From: Hyphococcus sp.
GTDB lineage: Bacteria > Pseudomonadota > Alphaproteobacteria > Caulobacterales > Parvularculaceae
DNA length: 64,000 bases
Direction of reading: 5' to 3'
Assembly: GCA_028281665.1 (NCBI GenBank)
Contig: JANQJK010000008.1
Span: 62,001 to 126,000 of the forward strand
This document shows positions 8,772 through 17,331 of this stretch, in pieces. The first letter of the stretch is position 1; the number at the start of each line of letters is the position of its first letter. The notes beneath the pieces were generated by a model. It did no database searches. It had not been told where the DNA came from and was given only the letters and a program-made list of their open reading frames with translations. The translations under genes and the position numbers were made by a program.

Positions 8772-10262
8772 ATGGCGAAGAAACAGAAAACATTCCGGCC
8801 GAAGGCCCGCGTTCCCCGCGGGTTTCGCGACCGGCTGGGCGCGGAAATCGCCGCCGAGCGGGAGATGCTGGCGAAAATCTCCGCCGTCTACGAAGCGCAC
8901 GGCTTCGATCCGCTGGAGACGCCGGCTTTCGAATATACAGATGCGCTCGGCAAGTTCCTGCCCGATGTGGACCGGCCCAACGCTGGTGTTTTTTCGCTCC
9001 AGGATGACGACGAGCAATGGATGAGCCTGCGCTACGACCTGACGGCGCCGCTCGCCCGGTTCGTGGCGAAAAATTTCGACGCCCTGCCGAAGCCGTTTCG
9101 CCGTTACGCCGTCGGCCCTGTTTGGCGCAATGAAAAGCCCGGCCCCGGCCGCTATCGGCAGTTCACCCAATGCGACGCCGACACGGTGGGCGCGTCGGCG
9201 CCGCATGCCGATGCGGAAATGTGCATCTTGTTCGCCGACGTGATGGAAGCGGCGGGCATCGCCCGCGGTGACTATGTCATTCGTCTCAATGATCGCCGGC
9301 TGTTGACGGGGCTTCTCGAAACCACCGGCCTCGCCGGCGAAGGGGAGGCGGAGACGGCGCAGCGCCTCACGGTCCTGCGGGCCCTCGACAAGCTCGACCG
9401 GCTCGGCGAGGAGGGCGTCAGGCTGCTGCTCGGGCCGGGCCGAAAGGACGAAAGCGGCGACTTTACCGACGGCGCCGGCCTTACAGCGGATCAGATCGAC
9501 CGTGTGATGACGTTTGTCGCGTCCACCGCCGGAACGAACGAGGAAACCTGCAATCGTCTTGCAGAATTTTTTGCCGGTTCTGAAACCGGCATGGCGGGCG
9601 TCGCCGATATGCGCGCCATCGCGGCGCAGGCCGGCGCGCTCGGTTACGCGGAAGACCGTATACAGATCGACCTGTCCATCATTCGCGGCCTTGAATATTA
9701 CACAGGGCCGGTTTTCGAGGCGGATCTCACCTTCGAAGCGAAAGACGATAAAGGCCGTCCCGTTCGGTTCGGGTCTGTCGGCGGGGGCGGGCGCTATGAC
9801 GGCCTCGTCAAACGCTTCAAGGGCGTCGAGGTTCCCGCTGTCGGCATATCCGTCGGCGTTTCGCGGCTGCTGGCGGCGCTGGAGTTTCAAAAAAAAGGCG
9901 AGGCCGATGCGCCGGGCCCGGTGATTGTCCTTGCCCTGGAAAAAGGTCAGATGGCGCAGTATCAGGCGATGGCCGCGGAGCTGCGCGCGGCGGGGCTGCG
10001 CGCCGAGGTTTATCTCGGCGGCTCCAATTTCGCCAAGCAGCTGAAATATGCGGACAAGCGCGCCGCGCCCGTCGCCGTCATTCAGGGCTCGGACGAACGG
10101 GAAAAGGGCGAAGTCACGATCAAGGATCTCGTTCTCGGCGCGGAGCTTTCCAAAGATATAGAAGACAACAAAGAGTGGCGCGAAGATCAGCCGGCGCAGT
10201 TTGCTGTAAAGCGCGACGACCTTGTCGAGGCGGTAAAGAACACGCTGGCGCGCCGGCGATAG
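8772..10262 (+). CDS. hisS: Histidyl-tRNA synthetase, alphaproteobacterial type
   Basis: Class II aminoacyl-tRNA synthetase charging tRNA-His. Motif 2 is visible around [23 protein letters not shown], histidine-binding residues in the [14 protein letters not shown] block, and motif 3 in the [25 protein letters not shown] region. The C-terminal anticodon-binding domain follows. The segment [21 protein letters not shown] is the pattern I associate with the divergent alphaproteobacterial HisRS group, whose tRNA-His lacks the extra G at position -1. The start is placed at the ATG at 8772; an in-frame TTG at 8736 would add 12 residues and cannot be excluded. Confidence 0.93.
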   Translation: MAKKQKTFRPKARVPRGFRDRLGAEIAAEREMLAKISAVYEAHGFDPLETPAFEYTDALGKFLPDVDRPNAGVFSLQDDDEQWMSLRYDLTAPLARFVAKNFDALPKPFRRYAVGPVWRNEKPGPGRYRQFTQCDADTVGASAPHADAEMCILFADVMEAAGIARGDYVIRLNDRRLLTGLLETTGLAGEGEAETAQRLTVLRALDKLDRLGEEGVRLLLGPGRKDESGDFTDGAGLTADQIDRVMTFVASTAGTNEETCNRLAEFFAGSETGMAGVADMRAIAAQAGALGYAEDRIQIDLSIIRGLEYYTGPVFEADLTFEAKDDKGRPVRFGSVGGGGRYDGLVKRFKGVEVPAVGISVGVSRLLAALEFQKKGEADAPGPVIVLALEKGQMAQYQAMAAELRAAGLRAEVYLGGSNFAKQLKYADKRAAPVAVIQGSDEREKGEVTIKDLVLGAELSKDIEDNKEWREDQPAQFAVKRDDLVEAVKNTLARRR

Positions 10263-10275
10263 TCTGTCTTTCGTC

Positions 10276-11196
10276 TTACGCGAACACCCACAACACGCCC
10301 GAGACCGTTACGATGGAAATGAGCGTCGTCGTCAGAATGGCGGCCGCCACCTCGGTTTTGTAAAGGCCGTGCTGGCTCGTCATGATGAAAGCGACAATGC
10401 CTGTGGGTACGAAGGTAAAAAGCGCAAGCGCGCCGAGATAGTTCGGGTCGCTGACGCCGAAGGCCATCGCGAGGCCGAGGGCGATGGCGGGCAGGAGCGC
10501 CATCTTGAAGGCCGCAATCAGCGTTACGCGTCCGGCGACCTGGCCGACCGGGGGGAACTGATGGGTCGCCAGGAACAGGCCGAGGGAAACAAGGGCCGTT
10601 GGCCCCGCGGCGCGGCCCAGATAATCGAAAAACACATCGAACGGACCCGTCAGCGGCAGTCCGATGGCGGCGTAGACGAACCCGGCGGCCATGCCGATCA
10701 CCAGCGGGTTGCGCGCTGCGCCCGTCAGATTGGCGATGACGCTGGCGCCTTTCTCCTTCGTCGCCATCAGCGCGGCGCCGATGGCGATAAAGACCGTGCC
10801 TTCGATCAGCATAAGGACGATAAAGGGACGCCCCCAGCCCTCGATATTCATGGCAATGGGCAGGCCAAGGAAAACCGCGTTGCCGAGGGTCGATGAGAAT
10901 CCGTGGGCGCCGGCTTCGGGGCCGGTCAGTGAAAACAGCGCTTTCGAAGCGAAATATCCGCCGAACATCGCCACGAGCGCTGCGACGGCGTAGGCGGCGG
11001 CGATGCCCAGATCGTCGACGCCCGGCGGCTCGGTGCGCGCGGCGAGGCCGAACAGCGCGACCGGCATGGCGAGGCGAAAAACGAATTTGTTCAGCGCCTG
11101 CGCATCGTCGGCCCCAAGAGCGGAGAGGCGCGCGGCGACAAAGCCGGCGGCGATGATCGCGAAAACGGGCAGGGCGACGGATATGACGGCGGACAT
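10276..11196 (-). CDS. AEC (auxin efflux carrier) family transporter
   Basis: A 306-residue polytopic membrane protein with about ten hydrophobic segments in two groups, typical of the bacterial AEC/MdcF-like family. It begins with a helix VALPVFAIIAAGFVAARL and includes the conserved TLGNAVFLGLPI segment around residue 100. It converges on hisS with only 13 bases between the stop codons. The substrate is not determinable; relatives move small carboxylates. No adjacent metabolic genes help. Confidence 0.85.
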   Translation of the reverse strand: MSAVISVALPVFAIIAAGFVAARLSALGADDAQALNKFVFRLAMPVALFGLAARTEPPGVDDLGIAAAYAVAALVAMFGGYFASKALFSLTGPEAGAHGFSSTLGNAVFLGLPIAMNIEGWGRPFIVLMLIEGTVFIAIGAALMATKEKGASVIANLTGAARNPLVIGMAAGFVYAAIGLPLTGPFDVFFDYLGRAAGPTALVSLGLFLATHQFPPVGQVAGRVTLIAAFKMALLPAIALGLAMAFGVSDPNYLGALALFTFVPTGIVAFIMTSQHGLYKTEVAAAILTTTLISIVTVSGVLWVFA

Positions 11197-11313
11197 CGCG
11201 GGGCCCCCTTAAAAGCAGCGGAACGTCTCTCGCGGGGTTCGCGCCGCCCGGTCAAGTTTTGTGGGGTGAGGGCGGGGGATAGCTTGGAGTTGAAAGATCG
11301 GTATTGGCCCTTT

Positions 11314-12015
11314 GCGGACATTAAATGGTATTGTGGATTTGAATTTCAATTAGGGTTGCCCGTGGATCACGAAAGCATAAAAAGAAGCACTGAAGCAATT
11401 TTGCGCGAGTACGGCATTGAAGTGCCCTCGCATTTGCCCGGAATCGAGCAGATCGGAGAGGTCGAACCAAAATCTTCTGCAGAAATTGCTAGGCGTGCGC
11501 TCGTCTTATCCTACTTCATTGGATTAGCTTTTGGGGCTTCGGCAGACACACTGGTCGAAAAGATTAAGCGATACGACCTTTGGAATTCGTTGTCGCCATT
11601 GGAAACGAAACTATTGAGTTCGAAAAGTATCTCTGACGAACAACAAGCTAAAATTTCATTGCTATGTGAGAGTATACAGGCCTTTGCTTGGTGCTTAAAC
11701 CTTGTCGAGATGGATAATTTCCGACATTGCGACGATGACCTTGCGTCAAATTTTCCGCTTGATGCTGAGCCGCGCGATTTTATCAGTCTATCAAAGCGGC
11801 GGCCCATAAGCGAAATCCAAAAGCAGGCTGATCTACTGTACCGGTTACATTGGTATTCTCGTCAAGCACGCCTCACTGGAAAGAGCGCACAGGTCAATGA
11901 GGGCGTGATTGAAAATCGTCGTCGCGCGATAGATTGGACATACGGAACTGCGAAGAACTGGGATGACATTTCCTTAGATACTTAGGCAAGCGTTTAGGTC
12001 GCCGCGAATGTCCGC
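11314..12015. repeat. Short inverted relic repeats flanking the DUF4272 gene
   Basis: GCGGACATT at 11314-11322 and its exact reverse complement AATGTCCGC at 12007-12015 bracket the DUF4272 gene. The adjoining bases (GGCCCTTT before the first, TCTTGGC after the second) keep some similarity. Such GCGGACATT ends recur in dispersed intergenic repeats of proteobacteria. Together with the AT-richer content between them, they look like edges of an acquired or mobilised segment. Short length makes chance possible. Confidence 0.35.
11362..11985 (+). CDS. DUF4272 domain protein, probable acquired gene
   Basis: A protein of about 207 residues with the DUF4272 pattern: an initial helix ending EILREYGIEVP-like, then LPGIEQIGEVEPKSSAEIARRALVLS, a tryptophan/cysteine block AFAWCLNLVEMD in the middle, and a C-terminal RLHWYSRQARLTG segment. 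The function is unknown. The start is uncertain. GTG at 11362 follows AGGG at six bases and matches where the family usually begins. An upstream in-frame GTG at 11266 would add 32 residues, but these look like translated repeat sequence. Base composition and codon use are clearly AT-richer than any neighbour, and short inverted repeats lie on both sides, so horizontal acquisition is likely. Confidence 0.65.
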   Translation: MDHESIKRSTEAILREYGIEVPSHLPGIEQIGEVEPKSSAEIARRALVLSYFIGLAFGASADTLVEKIKRYDLWNSLSPLETKLLSSKSISDEQQAKISLLCESIQAFAWCLNLVEMDNFRHCDDDLASNFPLDAEPRDFISLSKRRPISEIQKQADLLYRLHWYSRQARLTGKSAQVNEGVIENRRRAIDWTYGTAKNWDDISLDT

Positions 12016-12284
12016 TCTTGGCGAAAAACACACACCACACTTCAAAAACACCGATAGTGAAAAGATAAGCGCCGGACAGGCGCCAAAAACCTTGGATTTC
12101 CCGGGGGCTGGGGGGCGATGGTTAAAAACCGGAATTTCCGCCGCCAGCGCCTGTCCGACCCCCTCAAGATGGCGGGCGATTGGGGCGCGCCAAGGGACCA
12201 ATTAAGGCCATTTCGTGAACGCTGTGGCGGAATAAACCGCAGAAAACGGGCATTGCGGCCTTGCTCTTGGGGAAATCACGGGCG
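11986..12284. other. Gene-free stretch with an 11-base inverted repeat and G-rich core
   Basis: No coding frame with plausible codon use was found here. It holds the relic AATGTCCGC end, then CGGACAGGCGC at 12073-12083 repeated as its exact reverse complement at 12147-12157. The 63 bases between include the G-runs GGGGGCTGGGGGG. On RNA this would be a long stem with a large G-rich loop. No T-run follows, so it is not an ordinary terminator. Confidence 0.4.
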
Positions 12285-12665
12285 ATGCTGCGGGCGATGA
12301 GTTCGCCGGAGTCTATCGAACCGCAGCGCCTGGCGCGCGCCGTCCCCCGAAGAGGGCGCCCGCCGGAACCCGTCGCTTTCACCCGATCGGAACTGACCCG
12401 CATCCTTGGCGTCTACGGGCAATTCGTCGCCGCCGGCGAGTGGCGCGATTACGCGATTGACTGCCTGTCCGAGCGGGCGGTGTTTTCTGTCTTCCGCAAG
12501 GCGTCTGAAACGCCGCTCTACCGGATCGAAAAGCGCCCTTCATTAGCGCGTCGTCAGGGACAGTGGATGATTGTCTCCATGACCGGCGCGATCCTGAAGC
12601 GCGGCCATCATCTCAGCCAGGTGCTGAAACTGTTCGACCGGCGGAAGTTACGACTCGCGACCTGA
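12285..12665 (+). CDS. DUF2794 family protein
   Basis: A basic protein of about 126 residues. The central block VAFTRSELTRILGVYGQFVAAGEWRDY and the following AVFSVFRKASETPLYRIEKRP match DUF2794, a small family of alphaproteobacteria with no assigned role. The ATG at 12285 is used; ATG at 12297 is an equally plausible start, and neither has a decisive Shine-Dalgarno. Its last 18 bases overlap the end of the convergent TPR gene. Confidence 0.78.
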   Translation: MLRAMSSPESIEPQRLARAVPRRGRPPEPVAFTRSELTRILGVYGQFVAAGEWRDYAIDCLSERAVFSVFRKASETPLYRIEKRPSLARRQGQWMIVSMTGAILKRGHHLSQVLKLFDRRKLRLAT

Positions 12666-13889
12666 GGCGAAGCCCGCTTCGCCGCCGCACGCCTCTATCG
12701 TTTCATCGAAGACATGGCGCTGCGCGTGGCTGCCCCCGATGCGGTGCAGCGACGGCGCGACGGCGCGCAGGGTCTTCGCGGCTTTGTCCTTGTCGCCGCG
12801 CAGGAAAGCGATGATCGCTTCGCCGGTCGGCGCGGCGACCTCGGTCCAGACGTCGCCTGCGGCATCGTCCGACAGTTCACCCCGCCGGCGCATGCCAGTG
12901 AGAAACGCGTCGGCCTCAGCGCCGGTTCCGGCGCGGGCAAGTGCGTACAGGTAATGCAAATCGTGAAAGGGCAGGAGGTGATCGTCCATCCGCATACGGA
13001 CCTGCTCGACAATCGGCTCCCAGCGCGCGCCCACATCCGCGCCGCGCAACTCAAGGCGCCACAGCATGGAGACGGCGCCGATCTGTTCCTGCGGAAACTC
13101 CGGCCATTCGCCCCAGAGCCGTTTGTCGAATATGGAAACCGCGTCCGCATTCTGGCCGAGCGTCAGGCGAAACAATGCTGCGTGCCACCAATTGTGGTCG
13201 CGAATGAAAACGCCCTTGCGGTCCCATGTATGGGCGCAATGATCGAGCCAGTGGGCGCCGTCGCGCGCGCGCCCGGCGGTTTCCATGACATGGGCGACCG
13301 CGTGATGGGCCCAGGCGTCGTCAATGGCGATTTCGGTTGCGTGCAGGCCTTCTTCCTCGGCTTCGTTGAGGCGATGGTTCTGTTCCAGCGCGAAAGCGAT
13401 CATGCCGTGGGCGTAGGGGCGGTTTTCATGGGCGATGCGCGCGCGCTCGCCGAACCGCAAAAGCGCGCCGGCGTCGCCCAGATTAAAGGCGTGATACTGC
13501 CCCCATTTGATGGCGCAGAGATCGCCCGGCCAGCGCACGGTGAGTTCATCGAGGGCGGCGCGCGCAGTGTTGAAATCGAGGCGCGCCCAGGCGCGAACCG
13601 CGCCGCAGAAGAGGCGTTCCCGCTCCGTTGCGTCGCCTTCATGGCGCTCCATGCGATCGAGGTAGACCCTCGCCGCCTCCCATCCTTCGGCGCCTTCAAA
13701 GGCAAGATGAAGCGCCGCCGCGTGGGCGTTGATCAGGGGCGCATGGGTATTGGCGTCTGCGATGTCGAAGAGGGCGCGAAGCTCCGATCCGTAACTCAGG
13801 AACTCGGTGACGTAGGCGTCATAGCCGGCAGCGGTCGCCGCGTCCGCGCCGGTAATCGGGAGGTCGTACTGGTCGCTCGCCTGATACAT
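12648..13889 (-). CDS. Tetratricopeptide-repeat protein, TTC38-like
   Basis: A 413-residue protein built of helical repeats. Blocks such as YAHGMIAFALEQNHRLNEAEEE, DDAWAHHAVAHVMETAGRA and LTLGQNADAVSIFDKRLWG are recognisable TPR units, and the arrangement resembles the TTC38 family found in bacteria and animals. No signal peptide, no catalytic motif. The start is the ATG at 13889 (MYQASDQYDLP), preceded by AAGG. The longer open frame up to 14018 is low-complexity and overlaps a terminator, so it was rejected. The molecular role is unknown. Confidence 0.75.
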   Translation of the reverse strand: MYQASDQYDLPITGADAATAAGYDAYVTEFLSYGSELRALFDIADANTHAPLINAHAAALHLAFEGAEGWEAARVYLDRMERHEGDATERERLFCGAVRAWARLDFNTARAALDELTVRWPGDLCAIKWGQYHAFNLGDAGALLRFGERARIAHENRPYAHGMIAFALEQNHRLNEAEEEGLHATEIAIDDAWAHHAVAHVMETAGRARDGAHWLDHCAHTWDRKGVFIRDHNWWHAALFRLTLGQNADAVSIFDKRLWGEWPEFPQEQIGAVSMLWRLELRGADVGARWEPIVEQVRMRMDDHLLPFHDLHYLYALARAGTGAEADAFLTGMRRRGELSDDAAGDVWTEVAAPTGEAIIAFLRGDKDKAAKTLRAVAPSLHRIGGSHAQRHVFDETIEACGGEAGFASGRES

Positions 13890-14016
13890 CCGGCGGACCT
13901 TATGGAGGCGGGCGCCAATGCGCAATTCGCGAGGGCGTGACCCATGATCACATTCATGCCGGAGGGTTGCGAGGCAAGCCGGAAGTTTGCGGGGCGTGCC
14001 GGCGGCTTGCATGGAC

Positions 14017-14046
14017 AAAAGAAAACCCCCGCCTTTCGGGCGGGGG
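14017..14046 (-). terminator. Intrinsic terminator of the BI-1/YccA gene
   Basis: Read on the minus strand: a C/G-rich stem formed by 14046-14038 and 14033-14026 with a GAAA-type loop, followed by TTTTCTTTT. It lies about 25 bases past the stop codon of the BI-1 gene and before the TPR gene start, so it separates the two transcription units. Confidence 0.85.
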
Positions 14047-14071
14047 CTCTCGGCGTTCGATGGGGCTCGCG

Positions 14072-14803
14072 CTATTCGCGCATGATGCCGAGAATATTCA
14101 GGATGTGGATGAACAGCGTCGCGAACGAGCCGTAAAGGGCGAACGCGCCGAAGATGGCCGCGCGATCATTGCCGCCGGCGCCTTCCACATACATGTTTTT
14201 GATCATCTGCGTCTCGTAGGCCGTTACAGCCGAAAAGACGAGAACGACCAGCGACGATGTGATGAGGCTCAGCATGGTGCTCTGGAAGATGAGCGCGTTC
14301 AGGACAATCGCGACCAGCAGGCCGATCACCGCCATGAACAGGAAGCTGCCCCAGCCGGAAAGGCTTTTCTTCGTCGTATAGCCGTAAAGGCTCATGGCGC
14401 CGAAGACGGACGCAGTGATGAAGAAGGCGCGATAGATTTCCTGCGCTGCGTCTGCGCGGATGAAGGCGAACAGCATCGTTGAGATCAGGACGCCCCAGAA
14501 AGCGGCGTTGACCCAGAACATCGCGTGGGCGGCGACTTTCGATCCCGACATGATGACCTTCGGCGCGAACCATCCGAGGGCGAGAATGCCGACAAACGGA
14601 AGCCAGCGAAGCGGCGTGCCGGCGATCTGCAACATCAGCGCTTCATTGCTGGCCAGCAGCATGGCGAAGACGCCGGTGCCGGCGACGCCGAGCGCCATGT
14701 AGTTGTAAACGCCCAGCATGTACTGCCGGAGGCCCTGATCGATGGCGGCGCCGGTCGCGGTCGTGGTCGCCGAGCGGCCAAATTGCGTGCGCGGTTCGTT
14801 CAT
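14072..14803 (-). CDS. Bax inhibitor-1 / YccA family membrane protein
   Basis: A 243-residue inner-membrane protein with about seven hydrophobic helices. The family hallmarks are the YNYMALGVAGTGVF helix, the AASVFGAMSLYGYTTKK block and the C-terminal AVTAYETQMIKNMY segment with its conserved acidic residue. E. coli YccA modulates the FtsH protease; other relatives act as pH-sensitive Ca leak channels. The role here is inferred only by family. It has its own terminator downstream, and about 120 bases upstream of the start lies a TTAA-N7-TTAT element (14931-14945) of CtrA-box type. Confidence 0.88.
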   Translation of the reverse strand: MNEPRTQFGRSATTTATGAAIDQGLRQYMLGVYNYMALGVAGTGVFAMLLASNEALMLQIAGTPLRWLPFVGILALGWFAPKVIMSGSKVAAHAMFWVNAAFWGVLISTMLFAFIRADAAQEIYRAFFITASVFGAMSLYGYTTKKSLSGWGSFLFMAVIGLLVAIVLNALIFQSTMLSLITSSLVVLVFSAVTAYETQMIKNMYVEGAGGNDRAAIFGAFALYGSFATLFIHILNILGIMRE

Positions 14804-14978
14804 GGACTTTGATCCCTTTCAATAACGTGCGGCCGGCCCTTGCGGGGGCCGGCGACAATCCCGGCGAATATTGGGCTTCTCGCGGCTCCAATCAAGAGGC
14901 GGAGGGCCAGAAAACGGCTTATTCCAAGGGTTAACGAAGGGTTATCGAAAATCCTATCACGGGCGCGCGGTCATCCGA

Positions 14979-16157
14979 TCAGTCGATCATCTTGGCCGAG
15001 CGCAGCCAGAATTCCTCATCGAATCCGGGGGTTTCCAGATTGGCGATGAACTGCCGCGTCGCCGCGCCCCATGAGAAGCGCTGGGCCCACTCCCGGCAGG
15101 CCTGCGGATCGCGCTTCTCCCACGCCGCCATGCAGGCCGTGCGCAGGTCCTCGTTCATGGCGCCGCATTCCTCCGGCGCCCCGTCGAGGATTTCCAGGGG
15201 GCCGCGCACCGGATAGGCCGCCACCGGCACGCCGCAGGCCAGCGCCTCCACATTCACCAGTCCGAACGTATCGGTGCGCGACGGGAAAACGAAAACGTCC
15301 GAACCCTGATAATATTTTGTGAGGTCGTCGCCGTATTTCGGGCCGACAAAAACCGCTTCCTTGTATTTTTCCTCCAGTTCCTCGCGCTGCGGCCCCTCGC
15401 CGACAATCAACTTCGTGCCGGGCAGGTCAAGCTCGATGAAATCTTCAATGCTTTTCTCTACCGCCAGCCGTCCGACATAGAGAAAAATCGGGCGCTCATA
15501 CTGATCGAGAAAGGATCGGTCGCCGGGCTGAAACTGTTCGAGATCGACACCGCGGGCCCACAGCTTCATCTTGGAAAACCCGCGTTCGGTTAGCTCCTCA
15601 ATGAGGCCCGGCGTCGCCACCATCATGGTTTCGCCGTCCTTGTGAAAATCTTTCAGCACCGCATAGCCCCAGGCAATCGGCGCTTTCCAGCGTTCATTGG
15701 CGTATTCCGCGAAGCGCGTGTGAAAGCTCGTCGTAAAGGGATAGCCGCGGCGCTTGCAGAACCGGCGCGCGGCGCGGCCGATGGGCCCCTCTGTGGCGAT
15801 GTGAATGGCGTCGGGCTGGAACTCGTTGATCAGCTTCGCCACCTTGCGATTGGGCATCAGCGAAAGCCTGATTTCCGGATAGGACGGCAGCGGCACCGAT
15901 TTGAAGTCGTTCGGCGTGATGTAAAGCACCTCATTGCCGAGGCCGGTGAGGATCTGCCCCAGCGTGTCGAGCGTCCTGACGACGCCGTTAAGCTGCGGTT
16001 TCCAGGCGTCGGTGGCGATCACGATTTTCAGGCCGCCTTCCACATTCGGCATGTCGAAGCGGGCCTTGGCGCGGGTCAGGCGGCCCACGCCTGAGCCAAG
16101 TCGTCGCAGCGGGCCTTTTTTGCGCTCCGGCGCGGGGTCGTCGGCAGTCTCGCTCAT
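14979..16157 (-). CDS. GT4-type glycosyltransferase family 1 protein
   Basis: A cytoplasmic glycosyltransferase of 392 residues with the GT-B fold. It starts the first Rossmann domain at KIVIATDAWKPQLNGVVRTL (around residue 40). It has the conserved SFHTRFAEY segment and the nucleotide-sugar-binding block FPSRTDTFGLVNVEALACGVP near residue 310, with the two glutamates of the EX7E motif. Relatives include SqdX/mannosyltransferase-like enzymes that glycosylate membrane lipids; donor and acceptor cannot be told from sequence. The start is the ATG at 16157 (MSETADDP). The longer frame reaching 16280 would run into the promoter side of the sRNA region and was rejected. Confidence 0.85.
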   Translation of the reverse strand: MSETADDPAPERKKGPLRRLGSGVGRLTRAKARFDMPNVEGGLKIVIATDAWKPQLNGVVRTLDTLGQILTGLGNEVLYITPNDFKSVPLPSYPEIRLSLMPNRKVAKLINEFQPDAIHIATEGPIGRAARRFCKRRGYPFTTSFHTRFAEYANERWKAPIAWGYAVLKDFHKDGETMMVATPGLIEELTERGFSKMKLWARGVDLEQFQPGDRSFLDQYERPIFLYVGRLAVEKSIEDFIELDLPGTKLIVGEGPQREELEEKYKEAVFVGPKYGDDLTKYYQGSDVFVFPSRTDTFGLVNVEALACGVPVAAYPVRGPLEILDGAPEECGAMNEDLRTACMAAWEKRDPQACREWAQRFSWGAATRQFIANLETPGFDEEFWLRSAKMID

Positions 16158-16269
16158 GTCTTTGTTTACCCGTTGCAGCGCCGTTTTGAGTGTTTTTTGT
16201 CCCCGACGCGAGCGCTGTATTCTTGATCGGCGGTGATTGTGACCATTTTGTTGCAGCGCAAAAAATATA

Positions 16270-16298
16270 TTGCAATGCAATAAAGGAATTTCTATTCT
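16270..16298 (+). promoter_or_regulatory. Sigma70-type promoter of the mmgR-like sRNA
   Basis: TTGCAA at 16270-16275 and TATTCT at 16293-16298 with a 17-base spacer form a good housekeeping promoter. Transcription would begin near 16305, at the foot of the first hairpin of the sRNA candidate. Confidence 0.65.
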
Positions 16299-16304
16299 AC
16301 TTCG

Positions 16305-16392
16305 TGCAACGGCCCTGTCGTTGCCGCCCTTTTAAGGGCGTTTCCTCCCTATGACTTGGCCGCAGGCTTTTTAAAGTCTGCGGTCTTTTTTT
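16305..16392 (+). ncRNA. mmgR: mmgR / SuhB-family (alpha-r8) small RNA candidate
   Basis: A stand-alone transcript of about 86 bases is predicted between two leftward genes. It has three hairpins: GCAACG/CGTTGC (16306-16324), CGCCCTT/AAGGGCG (16325-16340) and a perfect terminator stem CCGCAG..CTGCGG (16360-16383) followed by TCTTTTTTT. Between hairpins two and three lies the unpaired TTTCCTCCCT (16341-16350), which is the conserved core I recall for the alphaproteobacterial mmgR/SuhB family, an anti-Shine-Dalgarno-like element. Size, hairpin order and core all fit. In Sinorhizobium the family affects polyhydroxybutyrate accumulation; the targets here are unknown. Confidence 0.8.
16360..16392 (+). 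terminator. Rho-independent terminator of the sRNA
   Basis: CCGCAG-G-CTTT-TT-AAAG-T-CTGCGG folds into an almost perfect stem followed by a nine-base T-rich tract. It is oriented rightward, while both flanking protein genes run leftward, so it must serve a rightward RNA. Confidence 0.9.
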
Positions 16393-16410
16393 GCGGCTCA
16401 GCAGGCATGC

Positions 16411-17331
16411 TTATTCCGCGGCCTGCGCCATCCACAAGGTGTCGCGGTCGAGGCCGGTCATTCGCTTGATGAGGCCGATCATCGATTTGCGCAAGTCCTC
16501 GAACGCATCGGTTCGGGTGATGCGTTTTTCATCCAGATAGAGGGCGCGGTTAATCTCGATCTGGAGGACGTGAACGCCGGTCGCCGGCCGGCCATAGGAG
16601 GCGGTGACATATCCGCCGGCGTATGGCGCATTGCGCGCGGTCTCATACCCCATTTCAGTCAGCGTCTCGTCGGCGAACTCCGTGACCGCCGAGGCGCACG
16701 ACGCGCCGAACCGGTCGCCGAGGACGAAATCGATAGGCCGCTCGCCAGGCCGTATGGGCGCGCCGCCCGCCGAAGGCATGGAATGACAGTCGATCACGAC
16801 GGCGCAGCCGAAGGCGGCGATGGCCTCGTCGATTAGCCGCCCAAGCGCGGCGTGATAAGGGTCGTAACACGATGCGAGGCGGCGCTCGGCGTCGGTCAGG
16901 CGCAGTTTTCGCGCATAGATATCCTGACCGTCGGCGACGATCCGCGGGATCACCCCGAGCCCGGCAATGACCCGGTTTGAGCGGGTGTCCGCCCGGGCCG
17001 GCAGGTCGTCGGCGAACATGCGCGGATCAAGCTCGTCCCGGGACCGGTTCACGTCCACATAGGCGCGCGGGAAGAGGGCCCGCAGGAGCGGCGCCCCGTA
17101 TCGGGGCGCGGTCTCGAACAGAAGGTCCACATAGCTGTCCTCGGACTGGCGCAGGGCGTGGCGATCGAGGCGGGCGTTTTTCAGGAGCGATGTCGGGTAG
17201 TCGCGGCCCGAATGGGGCGAGGCAAAGATCACCGGCGAGGCGAGCGTCCCCGGCGCCAGCACTTCCACCGCTGACCGCCGATCGCCTGGATTGCTTGCGC
17301 TGGCGCCTTCGTGATCGCACGCCTTGGACAT
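16411..17331 (-). CDS. N-formylglutamate amidohydrolase family protein
   Basis: A 306-residue zinc-dependent amidohydrolase of the HutG2/FGase family. Visible motifs are FASPHSGRDYP (about residue 37) and VVIDCHSMPS near residue 180, which carry metal and catalytic residues. In histidine degradation such enzymes hydrolyse N-formylglutamate, but no hut genes are nearby, so the substrate may differ. The ATG follows GGAACAGGA. It is divergent from cpdR, an arrangement I recall from other alphaproteobacteria. Confidence 0.85.
   Translation of the reverse strand: MSKACDHEGASASNPGDRRSAVEVLAPGTLASPVIFASPHSGRDYPTSLLKNARLDRHALRQSEDSYVDLLFETAPRYGAPLLRALFPRAYVDVNRSRDELDPRMFADDLPARADTRSNRVIAGLGVIPRIVADGQDIYARKLRLTDAERRLASCYDPYHAALGRLIDEAIAAFGCAVVIDCHSMPSAGGAPIRPGERPIDFVLGDRFGASCASAVTEFADETLTEMGYETARNAPYAGGYVTASYGRPATGVHVLQIEINRALYLDEKRITRTDAFEDLRKSMIGLIKRMTGLDRDTLWMAQAAE

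Noticed and set aside
12714..13940. Long rightward open frame (408 codons) opposite the TPR gene
   Set aside because: It is antisense to a protein with recognisable TPR helices and reads as arginine/glycine-rich sequence without domain signatures, a normal by-product of GC-rich coding on the other strand.
16158..16280. N-terminal extension of the glycosyltransferase into the sRNA promoter region
   Set aside because: The extra 41 residues are not protein-like, and the ATG at 16157 fits the usual start of the GT-B fold.
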